From: Lachnotalea glycerini
GTDB lineage: Bacteria; Bacillota; Clostridia; Lachnospirales; Lachnospiraceae
Length of the DNA: 64,000 nucleotides
Assembly (NCBI RefSeq): GCF_003201285.1
Contig: NZ_QICS01000004.1
Location: 124,001 to 188,000, forward strand
Reading direction: 5' to 3'
A program made the position numbers and the translations under genes. Positions 1 through 9,186 of this stretch are shown here, piece after piece (positions within the stretch are counted from its first letter, which is position 1; every line of letters begins with the position of its first letter). A model generated the notes under the pieces. That model ran no database searches. It saw only the letters and a program-made list of their open reading frames with translations, and was not told the origin of the DNA.

Positions 1-1592
1 GCAGAAAAATCATGGATCGTCTTGTTTGTGGGGACGTTGGTTATGGAAAAACAGAGATTGCTATCCGAGCAGCCTTTAAGGCAGTACAGGATGGAAAGCA
101 GGTTATTTATCTAGTTCCGACTACAATTTTGGCACAACAGCATTATAACACTTTCGTGCAGAGGATGAAAGACTTTCCGATTCGCGTGGATTTGATGTCC
201 AGATTCAAAACACAGACTGAAATGAAGAAAACGGTGGAGGATTTAAAAAAGGGCTTTGTTGATATTGTTGTGGGAACACATAGAGTATTGTCAAAGGATG
301 TTATATTTAAGGATTTGGGATTGCTCATTATTGATGAGGAGCAGCGTTTTGGCGTATCGCATAAGGAAAAAATAAAACAGCTTAAGAAAAACGTAGATGT
401 GCTTACATTGACTGCGACTCCGATTCCTCGTACGCTTCATATGAGCTTGATTGGTATTAGAGATATGAGTGTTTTGGAAGAACCGCCTATGGATCGTATG
501 CCGATACAAACTTTTGTAATGGAATACAATGACGAAATGGTTAGGGAAGCTATACACCGTGAGCTGGCAAGAGAGGGACAGGTGTATTATGTTTATAACC
601 GGGTCAATAATATTGACGAGATAACCAATTCGATAGCTGCTCTTGTGCCGGATGCCAATGTGGCTTTTGCCCACGGACAGATGAATGAGCATGAGCTTGA
701 GAAAATCATGTACAATTTTATTAATGGGGAAATTGATGTACTAGTTTCTACTACAATTATAGAAACAGGACTGGATATTTCGAATGTTAATACGATAATT
801 ATTCATGATGCAGATAATCTGGGGTTATCACAACTTTATCAGTTAAGGGGGCGTGTTGGCCGATCCAACCGAACTTCCTATGCTTTCTTAATGTATAAGA
901 GAAATAAAATGTTAAAGGAAATTGCGGAAAAAAGACTTCATGCAATTCGTGAGTTTACAGAACTTGGATCAGGATTTAAAATAGCAATGAGAGATTTGGA
1001 AATCAGAGGAGCAGGGAATCTTTTAGGGGCACAGCAAAGTGGACACATGGAGGCAGTAGGGTATGACCTATACTGTAAGATGCTCAATGAAGCTGTGAAA
1101 TCCTATAAAAATTCAGAGGTATTGGAGGATATATTCGATACTACGATTGATATCGATATTGATGCATTTATTCCCGAAAAATATATTACTAGTGAATTTC
1201 AAAAGCTGGATATTTACAAACGTATGGCCAGTCTTGAAAATGAAGAGGAATGCGATGATATGCTAGAGGAATTAATTGACCGATTTGGAGAACCGCCCAA
1301 ATCAGTTACCAATCTGTTGGCAGTAGCCCACTTAAAAGCAATTGCAGCAAGCGTATTCGTAACAGAAATTTCACAAAAAGGTGATACAATTAAATTTAAA
1401 ATGTATGAAAAAGCAAAGGTAAATCCGGCCAACATTCCAGAATTGATTAGTAAGTATCGGAATACTTTGACCTTTACAGTTGATGTGAATCCGTTTTTTA
1501 CTTATATACCAATTAAGAATAAAGAAAAGCCAGATACCATTGTAGTGGTTAAAAATATTTTGCGCGATATAAAATCGTTGATAGATGAGTAA
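1..1592 (+). CDS. mfd: Transcription-repair coupling factor, 3' part
   Basis: C-terminal part of Mfd, the SF2 translocase that removes RNA polymerase stalled at DNA lesions and recruits UvrA. The gene enters from the left edge: the frame is open from base 3, and the first internal Met (base 12) lies in the middle of the helicase domain, just before Walker A (GDVGYGKTE). DEEQRFG (the DExQ box), the TATPIPRT motif and the QLRGRVGRS motif follow in the expected order, then the C-terminal TRCF domain. The downstream lipoprotein gene follows after about 60 bp and is probably co-transcribed. Identification is secure; the UvrB-like and RNA polymerase-binding domains lie outside the window. Confidence 0.97.
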   Translation, partial: RKIMDRLVCGDVGYGKTEIAIRAAFKAVQDGKQVIYLVPTTILAQQHYNTFVQRMKDFPIRVDLMSRFKTQTEMKKTVEDLKKGFVDIVVGTHRVLSKDVIFKDLGLLIIDEEQRFGVSHKEKIKQLKKNVDVLTLTATPIPRTLHMSLIGIRDMSVLEEPPMDRMPIQTFVMEYNDEMVREAIHRELAREGQVYYVYNRVNNIDEITNSIAALVPDANVAFAHGQMNEHELEKIMYNFINGEIDVLVSTTIIETGLDISNVNTIIIHDADNLGLSQLYQLRGRVGRSNRTSYAFLMYKRNKMLKEIAEKRLHAIREFTELGSGFKIAMRDLEIRGAGNLLGAQQSGHMEAVGYDLYCKMLNEAVKSYKNSEVLEDIFDTTIDIDIDAFIPEKYITSEFQKLDIYKRMASLENEEECDDMLEELIDRFGEPPKSVTNLLAVAHLKAIAASVFVTEISQKGDTIKFKMYEKAKVNPANIPELISKYRNTLTFTVDVNPFFTYIPIKNKEKPDTIVVVKNILRDIKSLIDE

Positions 1593-1651
1593 AAAAAGGC
1601 TATAATCATAGAAGAATACTATGGCAGGGGATGCCGATGAAAGGAGATATT

Positions 1652-2821
1652 ATGAAGAGGAACATAGGTAGAAGATTAGTGGGGGCAGCAGCAGGGGTGC
1701 TTGCTTGTGCTACAATGATAACAGGCTGTGCAGGCTCTGTTGATTTAAATAAGGCAGTAGCAGTAGTAAATCAGGAAGAGATTCCTTTTGGAGTAGCAAA
1801 ATTCTATGCTAAAATGCAGCAGGCAACTTACGAGACTTATTATGGAGCAATGTTTGGAGATAATATGTGGGATCAGCAGATAAGCGACGGTGTTACATTT
1901 GAGGACTCTACTTTGGAAAGCATTTTAGAGGAGTTAAAGGAAATATATATTGTGGATCAGTATGCAGATGAATATAATGTAGCACTGACAGAGGAGGAAA
2001 AGACTAATATTGATACAACAGCAAAAGCTTTTGTGGAGGATAATAATGCAGAAGCATTAGAGGAAATGGGAGCCAATGAAGAAATATTAAAAGAATATTT
2101 GACGAAATATACGCTGAAAAGTAAAATTGAGAATGAAATCAAAGCGGGAGCGGACACAGAGGTTTCCGATGAGGATGCAGCTCAGAAAACGTTTTCCTAT
2201 GTGTTGGTTTCCACATCTGGTACAACTGATGAGTCTGGAAATACAGTTGAGTTAACAGAAGAAGAAATTGCAGCGAAAAAGGCGGAGGCTCAGGCAATTG
2301 TTGATGCGTCTTTGACAAGCGGTGACTTTGATACAGCAGTTACAGATGCAGGAAAAACTGCAAGTACAGCTTCCTATGGTAAGGATGACGATGCAGGAAT
2401 GGATGCAGCAGTCATTACAGCAGCAGATGCTCTTTCGGAAGGTGAGACATCACAGGTAATTGAAACTGATTCAGGCTATTATGTAATTCATCTAACCAGT
2501 GCATATGATGAGGAGCAGACACAAAGCAGAAGAGAAGAAATTATATCCGAAAGACAGGATACTCTTTATAGTGATACTTATACGCAGTGGAAGGATGCTT
2601 CTGAAATTACAGTCAATAACAAGATATGGAAGAAGATTAACTTTGATGAAAAGATTACAGTAACAAGTAATGTAAGTACAGATGATGTAACAGTGGGTGA
2701 GTCTACTACGGATGCAGCAGTGAGCGATGATGCTTCAACAAGTGATGAAGAGCAGGATAATACTACGGCTGACGATACAACTACAGGTGATGCAACACAA
2801 GAAACAGCGCCAGAAAATTAA
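1652..2821 (+). CDS. PrsA-like peptidylprolyl isomerase lipoprotein
   Basis: Membrane-anchored extracytoplasmic foldase of the parvulin/SurA type. The start at 1652 is chosen because AAAGGAG lies 7-12 bases upstream; the longer frame from 1631 would contain that site. The N-terminus is basic, then hydrophobic, ending in a lipobox (MITGC), so the mature protein is lipid-anchored. The N-terminal SurA-like helical region is followed by a parvulin domain (about residues 175-285, ending in the typical SGYYVIHL). The last ~50 residues are a low-complexity Thr/Asp/Glu tail. It sits right after mfd, a gene order I recall from Lachnospiraceae. Its client proteins cannot be told from sequence. Confidence 0.88.
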   Translation: MKRNIGRRLVGAAAGVLACATMITGCAGSVDLNKAVAVVNQEEIPFGVAKFYAKMQQATYETYYGAMFGDNMWDQQISDGVTFEDSTLESILEELKEIYIVDQYADEYNVALTEEEKTNIDTTAKAFVEDNNAEALEEMGANEEILKEYLTKYTLKSKIENEIKAGADTEVSDEDAAQKTFSYVLVSTSGTTDESGNTVELTEEEIAAKKAEAQAIVDASLTSGDFDTAVTDAGKTASTASYGKDDDAGMDAAVITAADALSEGETSQVIETDSGYYVIHLTSAYDEEQTQSRREEIISERQDTLYSDTYTQWKDASEITVNNKIWKKINFDEKITVTSNVSTDDVTVGESTTDAAVSDDASTSDEEQDNTTADDTTTGDATQETAPEN

Positions 2822-2832
2822 ACAGTAAATTG

Positions 2833-2876
2833 AAAAGGGATTATGGTTCTAGTTAGAATCATAATCTCTTTTCTTG
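2833..2876 (+). terminator. Rho-independent terminator after the PrsA-like gene
   Basis: Inverted repeat with an 18-bp stem (two G-U pairs), arms 2833-2850 and 2855-2872, and a 4-nt loop AGTT. The 3' arm ends in a T-rich run. It lies 12 bases past the stop codon and should end the mfd-prsA transcript. Confidence 0.85.
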
Positions 2877-2880
2877 TGTA

Positions 2881-3047
2881 ATAGGAAATTGAGTCCTATT
2901 ACATAAAAATGCTCCACTGGATGCGCTCGAATGCAAGTGGAAAATGTCACTACGTGACAGCATTCGGCGCTGCAAAGCGGTCAAGTCCCTCATGAGTGAG
3001 GGATTAGGGAGCTGATGCTGACTGATCCGCTTTCTTGTATCATAGAA
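2881..3047. repeat. Multi-hairpin, GC-richer intergenic element
   Basis: A stretch of about 165 bp without an open frame, visibly richer in G+C than its flanks. It contains nested self-complementary arms: ATAGGA/TCCTAT (2881-2899), an outer ATGCT/AGCAT pair enclosing CCACT/AGTGG and GTCAC/GTGAC hairpins, a TCCCTCA/TGAGGGA hairpin, and AAGCGG/CCGCTT arms. It sits between convergent genes. It could be a dispersed structured repeat or a small RNA; the window has no second copy. Confidence 0.5.
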
Positions 3048-3055
3048 ATTCTACG

Positions 3056-4066
3056 TTATTGTAAAGTACTTGCTCTTTCGATATAATTAAAATCAACAAT
3101 ATGGGATTCTATTTCATACTGATCTCCATTTAATCGTTCTGTTACGATGCGCATACATTCTTGACCCATTTCACAAATAGGAACCTCTATGATGGAAAGC
3201 GGAATATGAAGGCTTTCATAGTTATCACTGTCATGAGCTCCAATACTGATGATTTCCTGAGCGTCAGGAACAGAAATCAAATCTGAGTTTCTGATATAGT
3301 TTAAATAACTGATTGCAAAACGGTCGTGAAGGCAAAAAACACAATCTGCATTTTTAAAAACCTGCTGTGCCTCCTTTATAACGGAATAAGCAGAACGCAG
3401 CGTATTTTCAGGCGCATTGATTACGGTGGTAATTCCGCCGCTGTTATTAAAAGTATTCATAAAGCCCAGCATACGTTTTTCACTGTAAATATATTGACTT
3501 TTCTTAACGGTAAAGACGATAGCATTTTTCCTATTGTGCGATATAAAAATTTCAGCCGCCTTAGTACCCAGTGCTTCGTTATTTACGTAAACATTACTGT
3601 ATTTTTCTGAAACTCTATTGTATAACACAATAGGAGTAATAAAGTTGGTTCTTTCAAGATAATCCAAATCCTTTGAGGATGCTGTACAAATCACATTTGC
3701 CGAATACATGGCAAGCTGGTCCGGCTGAGCGGTTTTTTCTAATAAATCAGGAGTAAACAAACGCAAAACAATTTCTATATCCGTAGCAGATTTTTCTATA
3801 TATTGCTGCATCCCTTTAATAAACTCGAATAATAACGGCGCACGAAAATCATTTGCCCAAAAGACAGAAACATACTTTTTAGTATTATTATTTCTAAGCC
3901 TTCTGGCGGATATATTGGGAGTATACCCAAGCTCTTTCGCTGCTTCCAGAATTTTTTTAGTAGTTTTTTCAGAAATATTCCGAGCTGCTGATTTACCACT
4001 TAAAACAATCGAAACGGTACTGGCAGATAAATTGGTATAATCGGCAATTTCTCGTATTGTAGCCAA
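3056..4066 (-). CDS. LacI-family transcriptional regulator
   Basis: A 336-aa repressor with an N-terminal LacI helix-turn-helix (IREIADYTNLSASTVSIVLSG) and hinge helix, followed by a periplasmic-binding-protein-like sensor domain. It is transcribed divergently from the peptide-type ABC importer and catabolic operon, the classical position for a local repressor. Two related sites with the core ACGTTGTA and TAAAACG lie in the shared upstream region. One is just downstream of the operon -10 box. The other lies just upstream of a TATAAT on the minus strand that could drive this gene, suggesting autoregulation. The inducer is unknown; it should be the imported substrate or a breakdown product. Confidence 0.92.
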   Translation of the reverse strand: MATIREIADYTNLSASTVSIVLSGKSAARNISEKTTKKILEAAKELGYTPNISARRLRNNNTKKYVSVFWANDFRAPLLFEFIKGMQQYIEKSATDIEIVLRLFTPDLLEKTAQPDQLAMYSANVICTASSKDLDYLERTNFITPIVLYNRVSEKYSNVYVNNEALGTKAAEIFISHNRKNAIVFTVKKSQYIYSEKRMLGFMNTFNNSGGITTVINAPENTLRSAYSVIKEAQQVFKNADCVFCLHDRFAISYLNYIRNSDLISVPDAQEIISIGAHDSDNYESLHIPLSIIEVPICEMGQECMRIVTERLNGDQYEIESHIVDFNYIERASTLQ

Positions 4067-4211
4067 ATATAACGCCCTTCTTTCTATTTATTATAAAAGT
4101 CCAATAATTAAATAGCATAAAGCATGTATGAGATATAAAAAATTGGTAAAATTTATAATAAGACATATTTAGCATAAGTGTAACACAGAAAAAAATGTTA
4201 ATCAAGCTAAA

Positions 4212-4244
4212 ATTATAGGTAACACGTTGTACTAAAACGATATA
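4212..4244 (-). promoter_or_regulatory. Candidate lacI promoter with operator copy
   Basis: On the minus strand a perfect -10 box (TATAAT, plus coordinates 4212-4217) is preceded at once by an operator-like sequence (4223-4243) that matches the operator at 4520-4541 over most of its length (ACGTTGTA, then TAAAACG). No good -35 is visible. This arrangement would let the LacI protein control its own gene. Confidence 0.45.
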
Positions 4245-4484
4245 TAATACATCGAATTATATCGAATATCAGTGTAACTATAAAGTACTGTAATATAAAA
4301 ATATCCAATATTGAAAGAAAAATTCTGAAATTAATTACTTTTAAGTATATGCATATGCAACTAAAGTTGTACATTATGTATCGATAATGCCAACTGATGT
4401 GATTGATAATGTACTAAATGTTGCGTATTTATTCAAAAATATAACTGAGCTTGTAAAAAATGTTGTAAAATGTCAAAAATTTAA

Positions 4485-4513
4485 TTGACAGTAAGGCAGG
4501 TTGTATGTATAAT
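4485..4513 (+). promoter_or_regulatory. Consensus sigma-A promoter of the importer operon
   Basis: TTGACA (4485-4490) and TATAAT (4508-4513) are separated by exactly 17 bases, a perfect vegetative promoter. The transcript should start near 4520, inside the operator. The rest of the 4067-4576 intergenic region is AT-rich with no credible gene. Confidence 0.88.
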
Positions 4514-4519
4514 AGGTAT

Positions 4520-4541
4520 AACGTTGTAGTAAAACGTTGTA
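4520..4541 (+). promoter_or_regulatory. LacI-type operator overlapping the start of transcription
   Basis: Two copies of AACGTTGTA (4520-4528 and 4533-4541) spaced 13 bp apart, the second preceded by TAA, directly after the -10 box. A repressor bound here would block initiation. The central CG within an A/T-rich frame fits LacI-family sites, and a related copy lies at 4223-4243. Confidence 0.65.
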
Positions 4542-4576
4542 TCAAATAACATATATCAATGTATAAGGAGGACAAT

Positions 4577-6202
4577 ATGAAAAAACAAATAATTGCTATT
4601 TTATTGACTGCTTGCATGGGGGCTTCGGTATTAGGCGGATGCGGCAGTTCAAAGGAATCAAGCAGTGATTCTGGTACTACTACAGAAAAAACGCAGACAA
4701 CAACCACAGATTCTGCAACTACTGATGAATCAACAGGTGAACCAAAGTATGGAGGTGTATTAAAATATGCAACGCATATCACAGCAGCAACACCGGGTTA
4801 TACTCCGGAAATCACCAATAATGCGGGACTTTTATATTTAACAACCGCTTATGAATCTCTTTTGTATTATGATGAGTCAGGTAATATTATACCTAAGCTG
4901 GCTACCGAGTGGACAACAGATGCCGATGAACCAAGCATTACCTGGACACTTCGTGAAGGAGTTCAGTTTGCCGATGGAACGGCATTTAATGCAGAGGCAG
5001 TAAAAAGAAACATCGAGGAATACCAAAGCTGTGAGAGAAATGAAACCAAAAATATCAAAGAATGTCAGGTCATTGATGATACCCATATTAAGATGATTCT
5101 GAATAACTGGAGCAGCTCCACACTAGAATCAGTTGGATTTTTCGTATATTACATGTCACCAACTGCTTTAGAGGATGTTGAGGCACTTAGAAACGCTTCC
5201 TGTGGAACAGGACCTTTCCAAGTTACCGAATTTCAAACAGGCGTTGCAACAAAATATGCAAAGAATGAGAATTATTGGCAGGAAGGCAAGCCATATTTGG
5301 ACGGCGTTGAAATTTATGTAGTATCAGAACCAACTACCAGATCTTCTGCTTTTGAAGCCGGTGAATATGACATGATACATATGAATAATCTTACGGTGGC
5401 CAATGATTTAATTAATTCAGGTAAATATGTTGTCAATGAAAACACTTCAGGCCAAGGTTTGGTTACGACCGGTTTGATTCCAAACAGTGCTGACAGTACA
5501 TCTCCGTTTGCAGATTACCGAGTAAGACAGGCTATGTGTTATGCAATTGATTCTGATGCCATTGCAAAAGCATTTGGTTATGGATTAATTAAAACAACGA
5601 ACCAATGGGCAGCTCCGGGAGCTGTTACTTATGATGATACGTTAAAGAGTTTTGACTATAATCCGGAAAAAGCAAAAGAGTTGTTAACTGAGGCAGGATA
5701 TCCGGACGGATTTACTACTACCTTAACCACAGACTCAGGAAGTAAAGATATGTTTACTGCAGCGGCTAATATGCTTGAAGAAGTAGGAATTCACTGTGAA
5801 ATTGAATTAGTGGATGAAAGTACTGGTTCTAATTTGTATATGACAGGAACTTGGAAAGGAATTATGGGACACTATGCATCAATCGCACCTGACCTTGGAC
5901 TTTACATGGGACGTCACCTGGATGTAGACGGTGCATTTTATGCAAAGGGAATTCAGCATCCACAAGAAGCGCAAGACTTATTAGAAAAGATTCGTGTGGC
6001 AGCAACCGATGAAGAAAAGATAGATTTAGAGCATCAAATGCAGCAGTTGATGTACAATTCAGAAACAGGACTTGCATTATTTGGAAAACCTCTCTTTATC
6101 CAGAATGAGCCAAATATCAAACAGTATTATGTAAAAGATGATAATTGTGGTGTTTGCCATGCAAGTACTTGGAATATTGAAAATTGCTGGTTAGATAAAT
6201 AA
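4577..6202 (+). CDS. ABC transporter substrate-binding lipoprotein, family 5
   Basis: Solute-binding protein of the DppA/OppA/NikA family (SBP_bac_5), first gene of a five-gene importer. The start is set at 4577 because AAGGAGG lies 6-12 bases upstream; the frame from 4559 would contain it. The signal peptide ends in a lipobox (VLGGC), and a Ser/Thr-rich linker leads to the binding domain beginning PKYGGVLKYA. The 541-aa length fits the family. The ligand is probably a peptide or another amphipathic small molecule. The neighbouring hydrolase, thiolase and CoA-transferase suggest that the cargo is broken down for carbon rather than used as a metal or signal. Confidence 0.92.
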   Translation: MKKQIIAILLTACMGASVLGGCGSSKESSSDSGTTTEKTQTTTTDSATTDESTGEPKYGGVLKYATHITAATPGYTPEITNNAGLLYLTTAYESLLYYDESGNIIPKLATEWTTDADEPSITWTLREGVQFADGTAFNAEAVKRNIEEYQSCERNETKNIKECQVIDDTHIKMILNNWSSSTLESVGFFVYYMSPTALEDVEALRNASCGTGPFQVTEFQTGVATKYAKNENYWQEGKPYLDGVEIYVVSEPTTRSSAFEAGEYDMIHMNNLTVANDLINSGKYVVNENTSGQGLVTTGLIPNSADSTSPFADYRVRQAMCYAIDSDAIAKAFGYGLIKTTNQWAAPGAVTYDDTLKSFDYNPEKAKELLTEAGYPDGFTTTLTTDSGSKDMFTAAANMLEEVGIHCEIELVDESTGSNLYMTGTWKGIMGHYASIAPDLGLYMGRHLDVDGAFYAKGIQHPQEAQDLLEKIRVAATDEEKIDLEHQMQQLMYNSETGLALFGKPLFIQNEPNIKQYYVKDDNCGVCHASTWNIENCWLDK

Positions 6203-6206
6203 TAAA

Positions 6207-6237
6207 TTGGAGGACGTTTATTATAAGCGTCCTCTAA
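6207..6237 (+). promoter_or_regulatory. Intercistronic hairpin between binding protein and permease genes
   Basis: A roughly 10-bp stem (GAGGACG/CGTCCTC core plus flanking pairs) between the stop of the binding-protein gene and the ribosome binding site of the permease gene, without a good T-run. It may stabilise the upstream mRNA or cause partial termination, giving more binding protein than membrane subunits. Confidence 0.6.
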
Positions 6238-6259
6238 CTTTAGAAGCTAGGAGGTTCAT

Positions 6260-7216
6260 ATGAAGAATAAATTGCTTAAGATGATTATAAAGCGAATTGT
6301 TCAGTCCATTATAGTTGTTTTTGTGGTAACTTTAATGGTATTTCTCTTAATGCAGTTAGTGCCGGGAGATCCTATTGCAAACTTTTTAGGAGCAAATGCG
6401 ACACAAGAACAAATTGAGCATTATACAAAGATATTTGGCTATGACCAGCCGGTACTTATTCAGTATGCGAAATGGATACAGGGATTGTTTCATGGAGAAA
6501 TGGGACGTTCCGTAGCCTTACAAAAGGAAATTTCAGAGGTTATATTCCAACGGCTTGGCGTTACCATGTCAATTGTATTTCCGGCATTTATACTGGCTGT
6601 TGTATTAGCGATCATACTTGGAATTGTAGCGGCACTAAACAGAGGAACAATAATAGATTCCGCTATTTCATTTTTTGCCAATATCGGTATGTCTATGCCG
6701 ATGTTTTGGTTTGGTATGATTTTGATTTTAACCTTTGGACTAAAGCTTGGAATTCTTCCAACTTCTGGCTACGTAGCGCCAAAGGATGGAATAGGAAATT
6801 GGCTCCTTCATTTAATCTTGCCAATGACTGTGCTTGCAATGGGACCACTTGCTCAGTTTACCAGACAGACCCGTTCCTCCATGCTTGAGGTAATCAGACA
6901 GGATTATGTAACCACCGCAAGAGCAAAGGGACTGAAGCAAAAGACAATTATATTCAGACATCAGCTTCGAAACGCTTTAATTCCAATTATTACCATTATG
7001 GGAGTTCAGCTTGGAGGTATGATAGGTGGAACAGTTTTAGTAGAAAGCATTTTTGTAGTGCCGGGACTTGGCAGCTTAATGATTTCCTCTATTCAGGGTA
7101 AAGACTTTATGGTAGTGGAAAATGGTGTCTTTATCATTGCAGTAGCAGTGGCAGTTTGTAACCTTATCGTGGATATTTTATATGGAATCATTGATCCGCG
7201 AATTAGAAATGACTAG
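6260..7216 (+). CDS. dppB: Peptide-type ABC transporter permease (DppB-like)
   Basis: First membrane subunit of the importer, 318 aa, with six predicted transmembrane segments. The N-terminal signature is PGDP..NFLG. The binding-protein-dependent transport motif lies in DYVTTARAKGLKQKTII, where the cytoplasmic EAA loop docks on the ATPase. The end (ILYGIIDPRIR) is typical of DppB/OppB. AGGAGG lies 7 bases before the ATG. DppB and DppC should form the heterodimeric channel. The dpp name reflects family similarity, not a proven substrate. Confidence 0.93.
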   Translation: MKNKLLKMIIKRIVQSIIVVFVVTLMVFLLMQLVPGDPIANFLGANATQEQIEHYTKIFGYDQPVLIQYAKWIQGLFHGEMGRSVALQKEISEVIFQRLGVTMSIVFPAFILAVVLAIILGIVAALNRGTIIDSAISFFANIGMSMPMFWFGMILILTFGLKLGILPTSGYVAPKDGIGNWLLHLILPMTVLAMGPLAQFTRQTRSSMLEVIRQDYVTTARAKGLKQKTIIFRHQLRNALIPIITIMGVQLGGMIGGTVLVESIFVVPGLGSLMISSIQGKDFMVVENGVFIIAVAVAVCNLIVDILYGIIDPRIRND

Positions 7217-7236
7217 TAAATAGGAGTGGAAAAACA

Positions 7237-8157
7237 ATGCAGGAGAAGGAAAAAAGAAGAATAAAGTTAAAAAAAATATCAAATTCCAGAGTAGCTCGAG
7301 TGCTTTTAGCCAGAAAATCTGTTGTTGCCTGTCTAATTATACTTGCAGTTATGCTGATTGCCTCTGTTTTTGCACCATTTGTGGCACCATATGATCCATA
7401 TAAGCAGGATTTAGTAAATATGTTAAAGCCTATGTCCTTTGAACATATCTTTGGAACTGATTCCATGGGACGTGATGTGTTATCACGAATTATTTATGGT
7501 GGCCGTGTATCCTTTACGGTTGGAGTGGTATCTGTTCTTTTGGCCGGCAGTGTCGGGATGATGCTAGGTCTGATTGCGGGTATGGCAGGTGGAATTGTGG
7601 ATGCTGTTATCATGCGAATTATGGATGCCATGATGTCTATTCCAATGATTATTATGTCTCTATTTCTTGGAAGTATTTTTGGAAAAGGACTTGGAAACAT
7701 TTGTCTAGCTATTGGTATCAGTATGATTCCAAGCTATGCTCGTGTGACAAGAGGACAGGTACTTACCGTAAGGGAAATGGATTACGTAACTGCAGGAACC
7801 CTTTGTGGTGCATCCAAAATTAAGAATACCATCAGCCATATACTTCCTAATTGTGTATCCTCAAATATTGTACTTATGACAATGAATTTGGGAAGTGCCA
7901 TATTAAACGAAGCAGCATTAAGCTTTTTAGGAATGGGTATCAATCCCCCGACAGCAAGCTGGGGTGGTATGGTAAATGATGGATATAAATTCATGAGTTC
8001 CAATCCGGTTATCGCAATTGCGCCCGGTATTTTTATCATGGTAGTAGTCCTTTGCTTTAACATGGTTGGAGATGCACTTCGAGATGCACTAGATCCAAAG
8101 CTAAGAGGAACGCTTGGTAAAGGTAAGAAGAAAAAAATTATAAAACAGGCAATATAG
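7237..8157 (+). CDS. dppC: Peptide-type ABC transporter permease (DppC-like)
   Basis: Second membrane subunit, 306 aa. It begins with the basic cytoplasmic tail and the N-terminal segment common in DppC/OppC, then shows FGTDSMGRDVLSRIIYGGR, a hallmark of the family. The EAA loop is at DYVTAGTLCGASK and the C-terminal motif is GDALRDALDPKLRG. It lies 20 bp downstream of the DppB-like gene with its own GGAG site, so the two are made from the same mRNA. Confidence 0.93.
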   Translation: MQEKEKRRIKLKKISNSRVARVLLARKSVVACLIILAVMLIASVFAPFVAPYDPYKQDLVNMLKPMSFEHIFGTDSMGRDVLSRIIYGGRVSFTVGVVSVLLAGSVGMMLGLIAGMAGGIVDAVIMRIMDAMMSIPMIIMSLFLGSIFGKGLGNICLAIGISMIPSYARVTRGQVLTVREMDYVTAGTLCGASKIKNTISHILPNCVSSNIVLMTMNLGSAILNEAALSFLGMGINPPTASWGGMVNDGYKFMSSNPVIAIAPGIFIMVVVLCFNMVGDALRDALDPKLRGTLGKGKKKKIIKQAI

Positions 8158-8175
8158 GAAGGAAGGATATGCATT

Positions 8176-9186
8176 ATGGCAGATAAACTTCTTGAGATAA
8201 AAAATCTTAGTATAGAGTATAACACAGAAATTGCAACGGTTTATGCTGTAAATGGTATGAATCTGTCGTTAGACCACGGAGAAACCTTAGGCCTTGTTGG
8301 CGAAACAGGTGCCGGCAAAACAACTACAGCCTTAAGCATTATGCGCCTTCTTCCGGAAGGAATCGGAGAGGTGACCGCAGGAAGTATTCTGTTGGACGGC
8401 CATGATATGCTTAAAATATCAGAGGAGGATGTCAGAAATCTAAGGGGCAATACCGTTTCCATGATATTTCAGGATCCAATGTCCAGTCTAAATCCGGTTA
8501 TGACAGTAGGAGATCAGATATTAGAAGTTCTTGCAATTCACAATGAGAATGTAAGCAAAGACGAATTAAATAAGAAAGTAGATCAGATGATGGAGCTGGT
8601 TGGTATTCCGGCAAATAGAAAAAATGAATATCCACATGAGTTTTCAGGCGGAATGAAGCAAAGAATCATCATTGCCATAGCACTGGCATGTGAGCCAAAA
8701 CTGATTCTTGCTGATGAGCCAACTACTGCTTTAGACGTTACAATACAGGCTCAAATGCTCGGACTAATCAATGATTTGCAAAAGCGTCTGAATACAGCTA
8801 TGATTTTAATCACGCATGATTTAGGTGTTGTTGCGCAGACCTGTGAAAAGGTTGCGGTTATGTACGCCGGAGAAGTCATTGAGTATGGTAGGGCAGAACA
8901 TATTTTTAGCGGAAAGTATCTTCATCCATATACACAGGGGCTATTTAATGCAATACCTAAATTAGATGAAGACGTAAAAAGACTGGAAACCATTGACGGA
9001 ATGATACCAGATCCTACTGAAAGAATGGAAGGCTGTCGCTTTGCATCACGCTGCAAATATGCTAAGGAGCGATGTAAAAAGGCTCCTGATATGATAGAGA
9101 TAGAAGAACAACATTATATAAAATGTCATTTATTTGCTGAAAGCAAGGATAAAAATGCTGGAAGGGATGAAAAAGATGGAAGATAA
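8176..9186 (+). CDS. dppD: Peptide-type ABC transporter ATPase (DppD-like)
   Basis: First nucleotide-binding subunit. Walker A is GETGAGKTT, the signature FSGGMKQR, Walker B LILADEPTTALD, and the H-loop THD. After residue ~260 comes the oligopeptide-type C-terminal region with the cysteine cluster GCRFASRCKYAKERC, which in several Dpp/Opp ATPases binds an iron-sulfur cluster. The start is ATG 8176 behind GGAAGG. The 3' end overlaps the next ATPase gene by 11 bp, so translation is probably coupled. Confidence 0.94.
   Translation: MADKLLEIKNLSIEYNTEIATVYAVNGMNLSLDHGETLGLVGETGAGKTTTALSIMRLLPEGIGEVTAGSILLDGHDMLKISEEDVRNLRGNTVSMIFQDPMSSLNPVMTVGDQILEVLAIHNENVSKDELNKKVDQMMELVGIPANRKNEYPHEFSGGMKQRIIIAIALACEPKLILADEPTTALDVTIQAQMLGLINDLQKRLNTAMILITHDLGVVAQTCEKVAVMYAGEVIEYGRAEHIFSGKYLHPYTQGLFNAIPKLDEDVKRLETIDGMIPDPTERMEGCRFASRCKYAKERCKKAPDMIEIEEQHYIKCHLFAESKDKNAGRDEKDGR

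Noticed and set aside
291-692. Minus-strand frame of 133 codons within mfd
   Set aside because: Lies across conserved helicase motifs of mfd and resembles no protein.
4429-4782. Minus-strand frame of 117 codons over the binding-protein start
   Set aside because: It overlaps the promoter, the signal peptide and the start of a well-supported gene; shadow frame.
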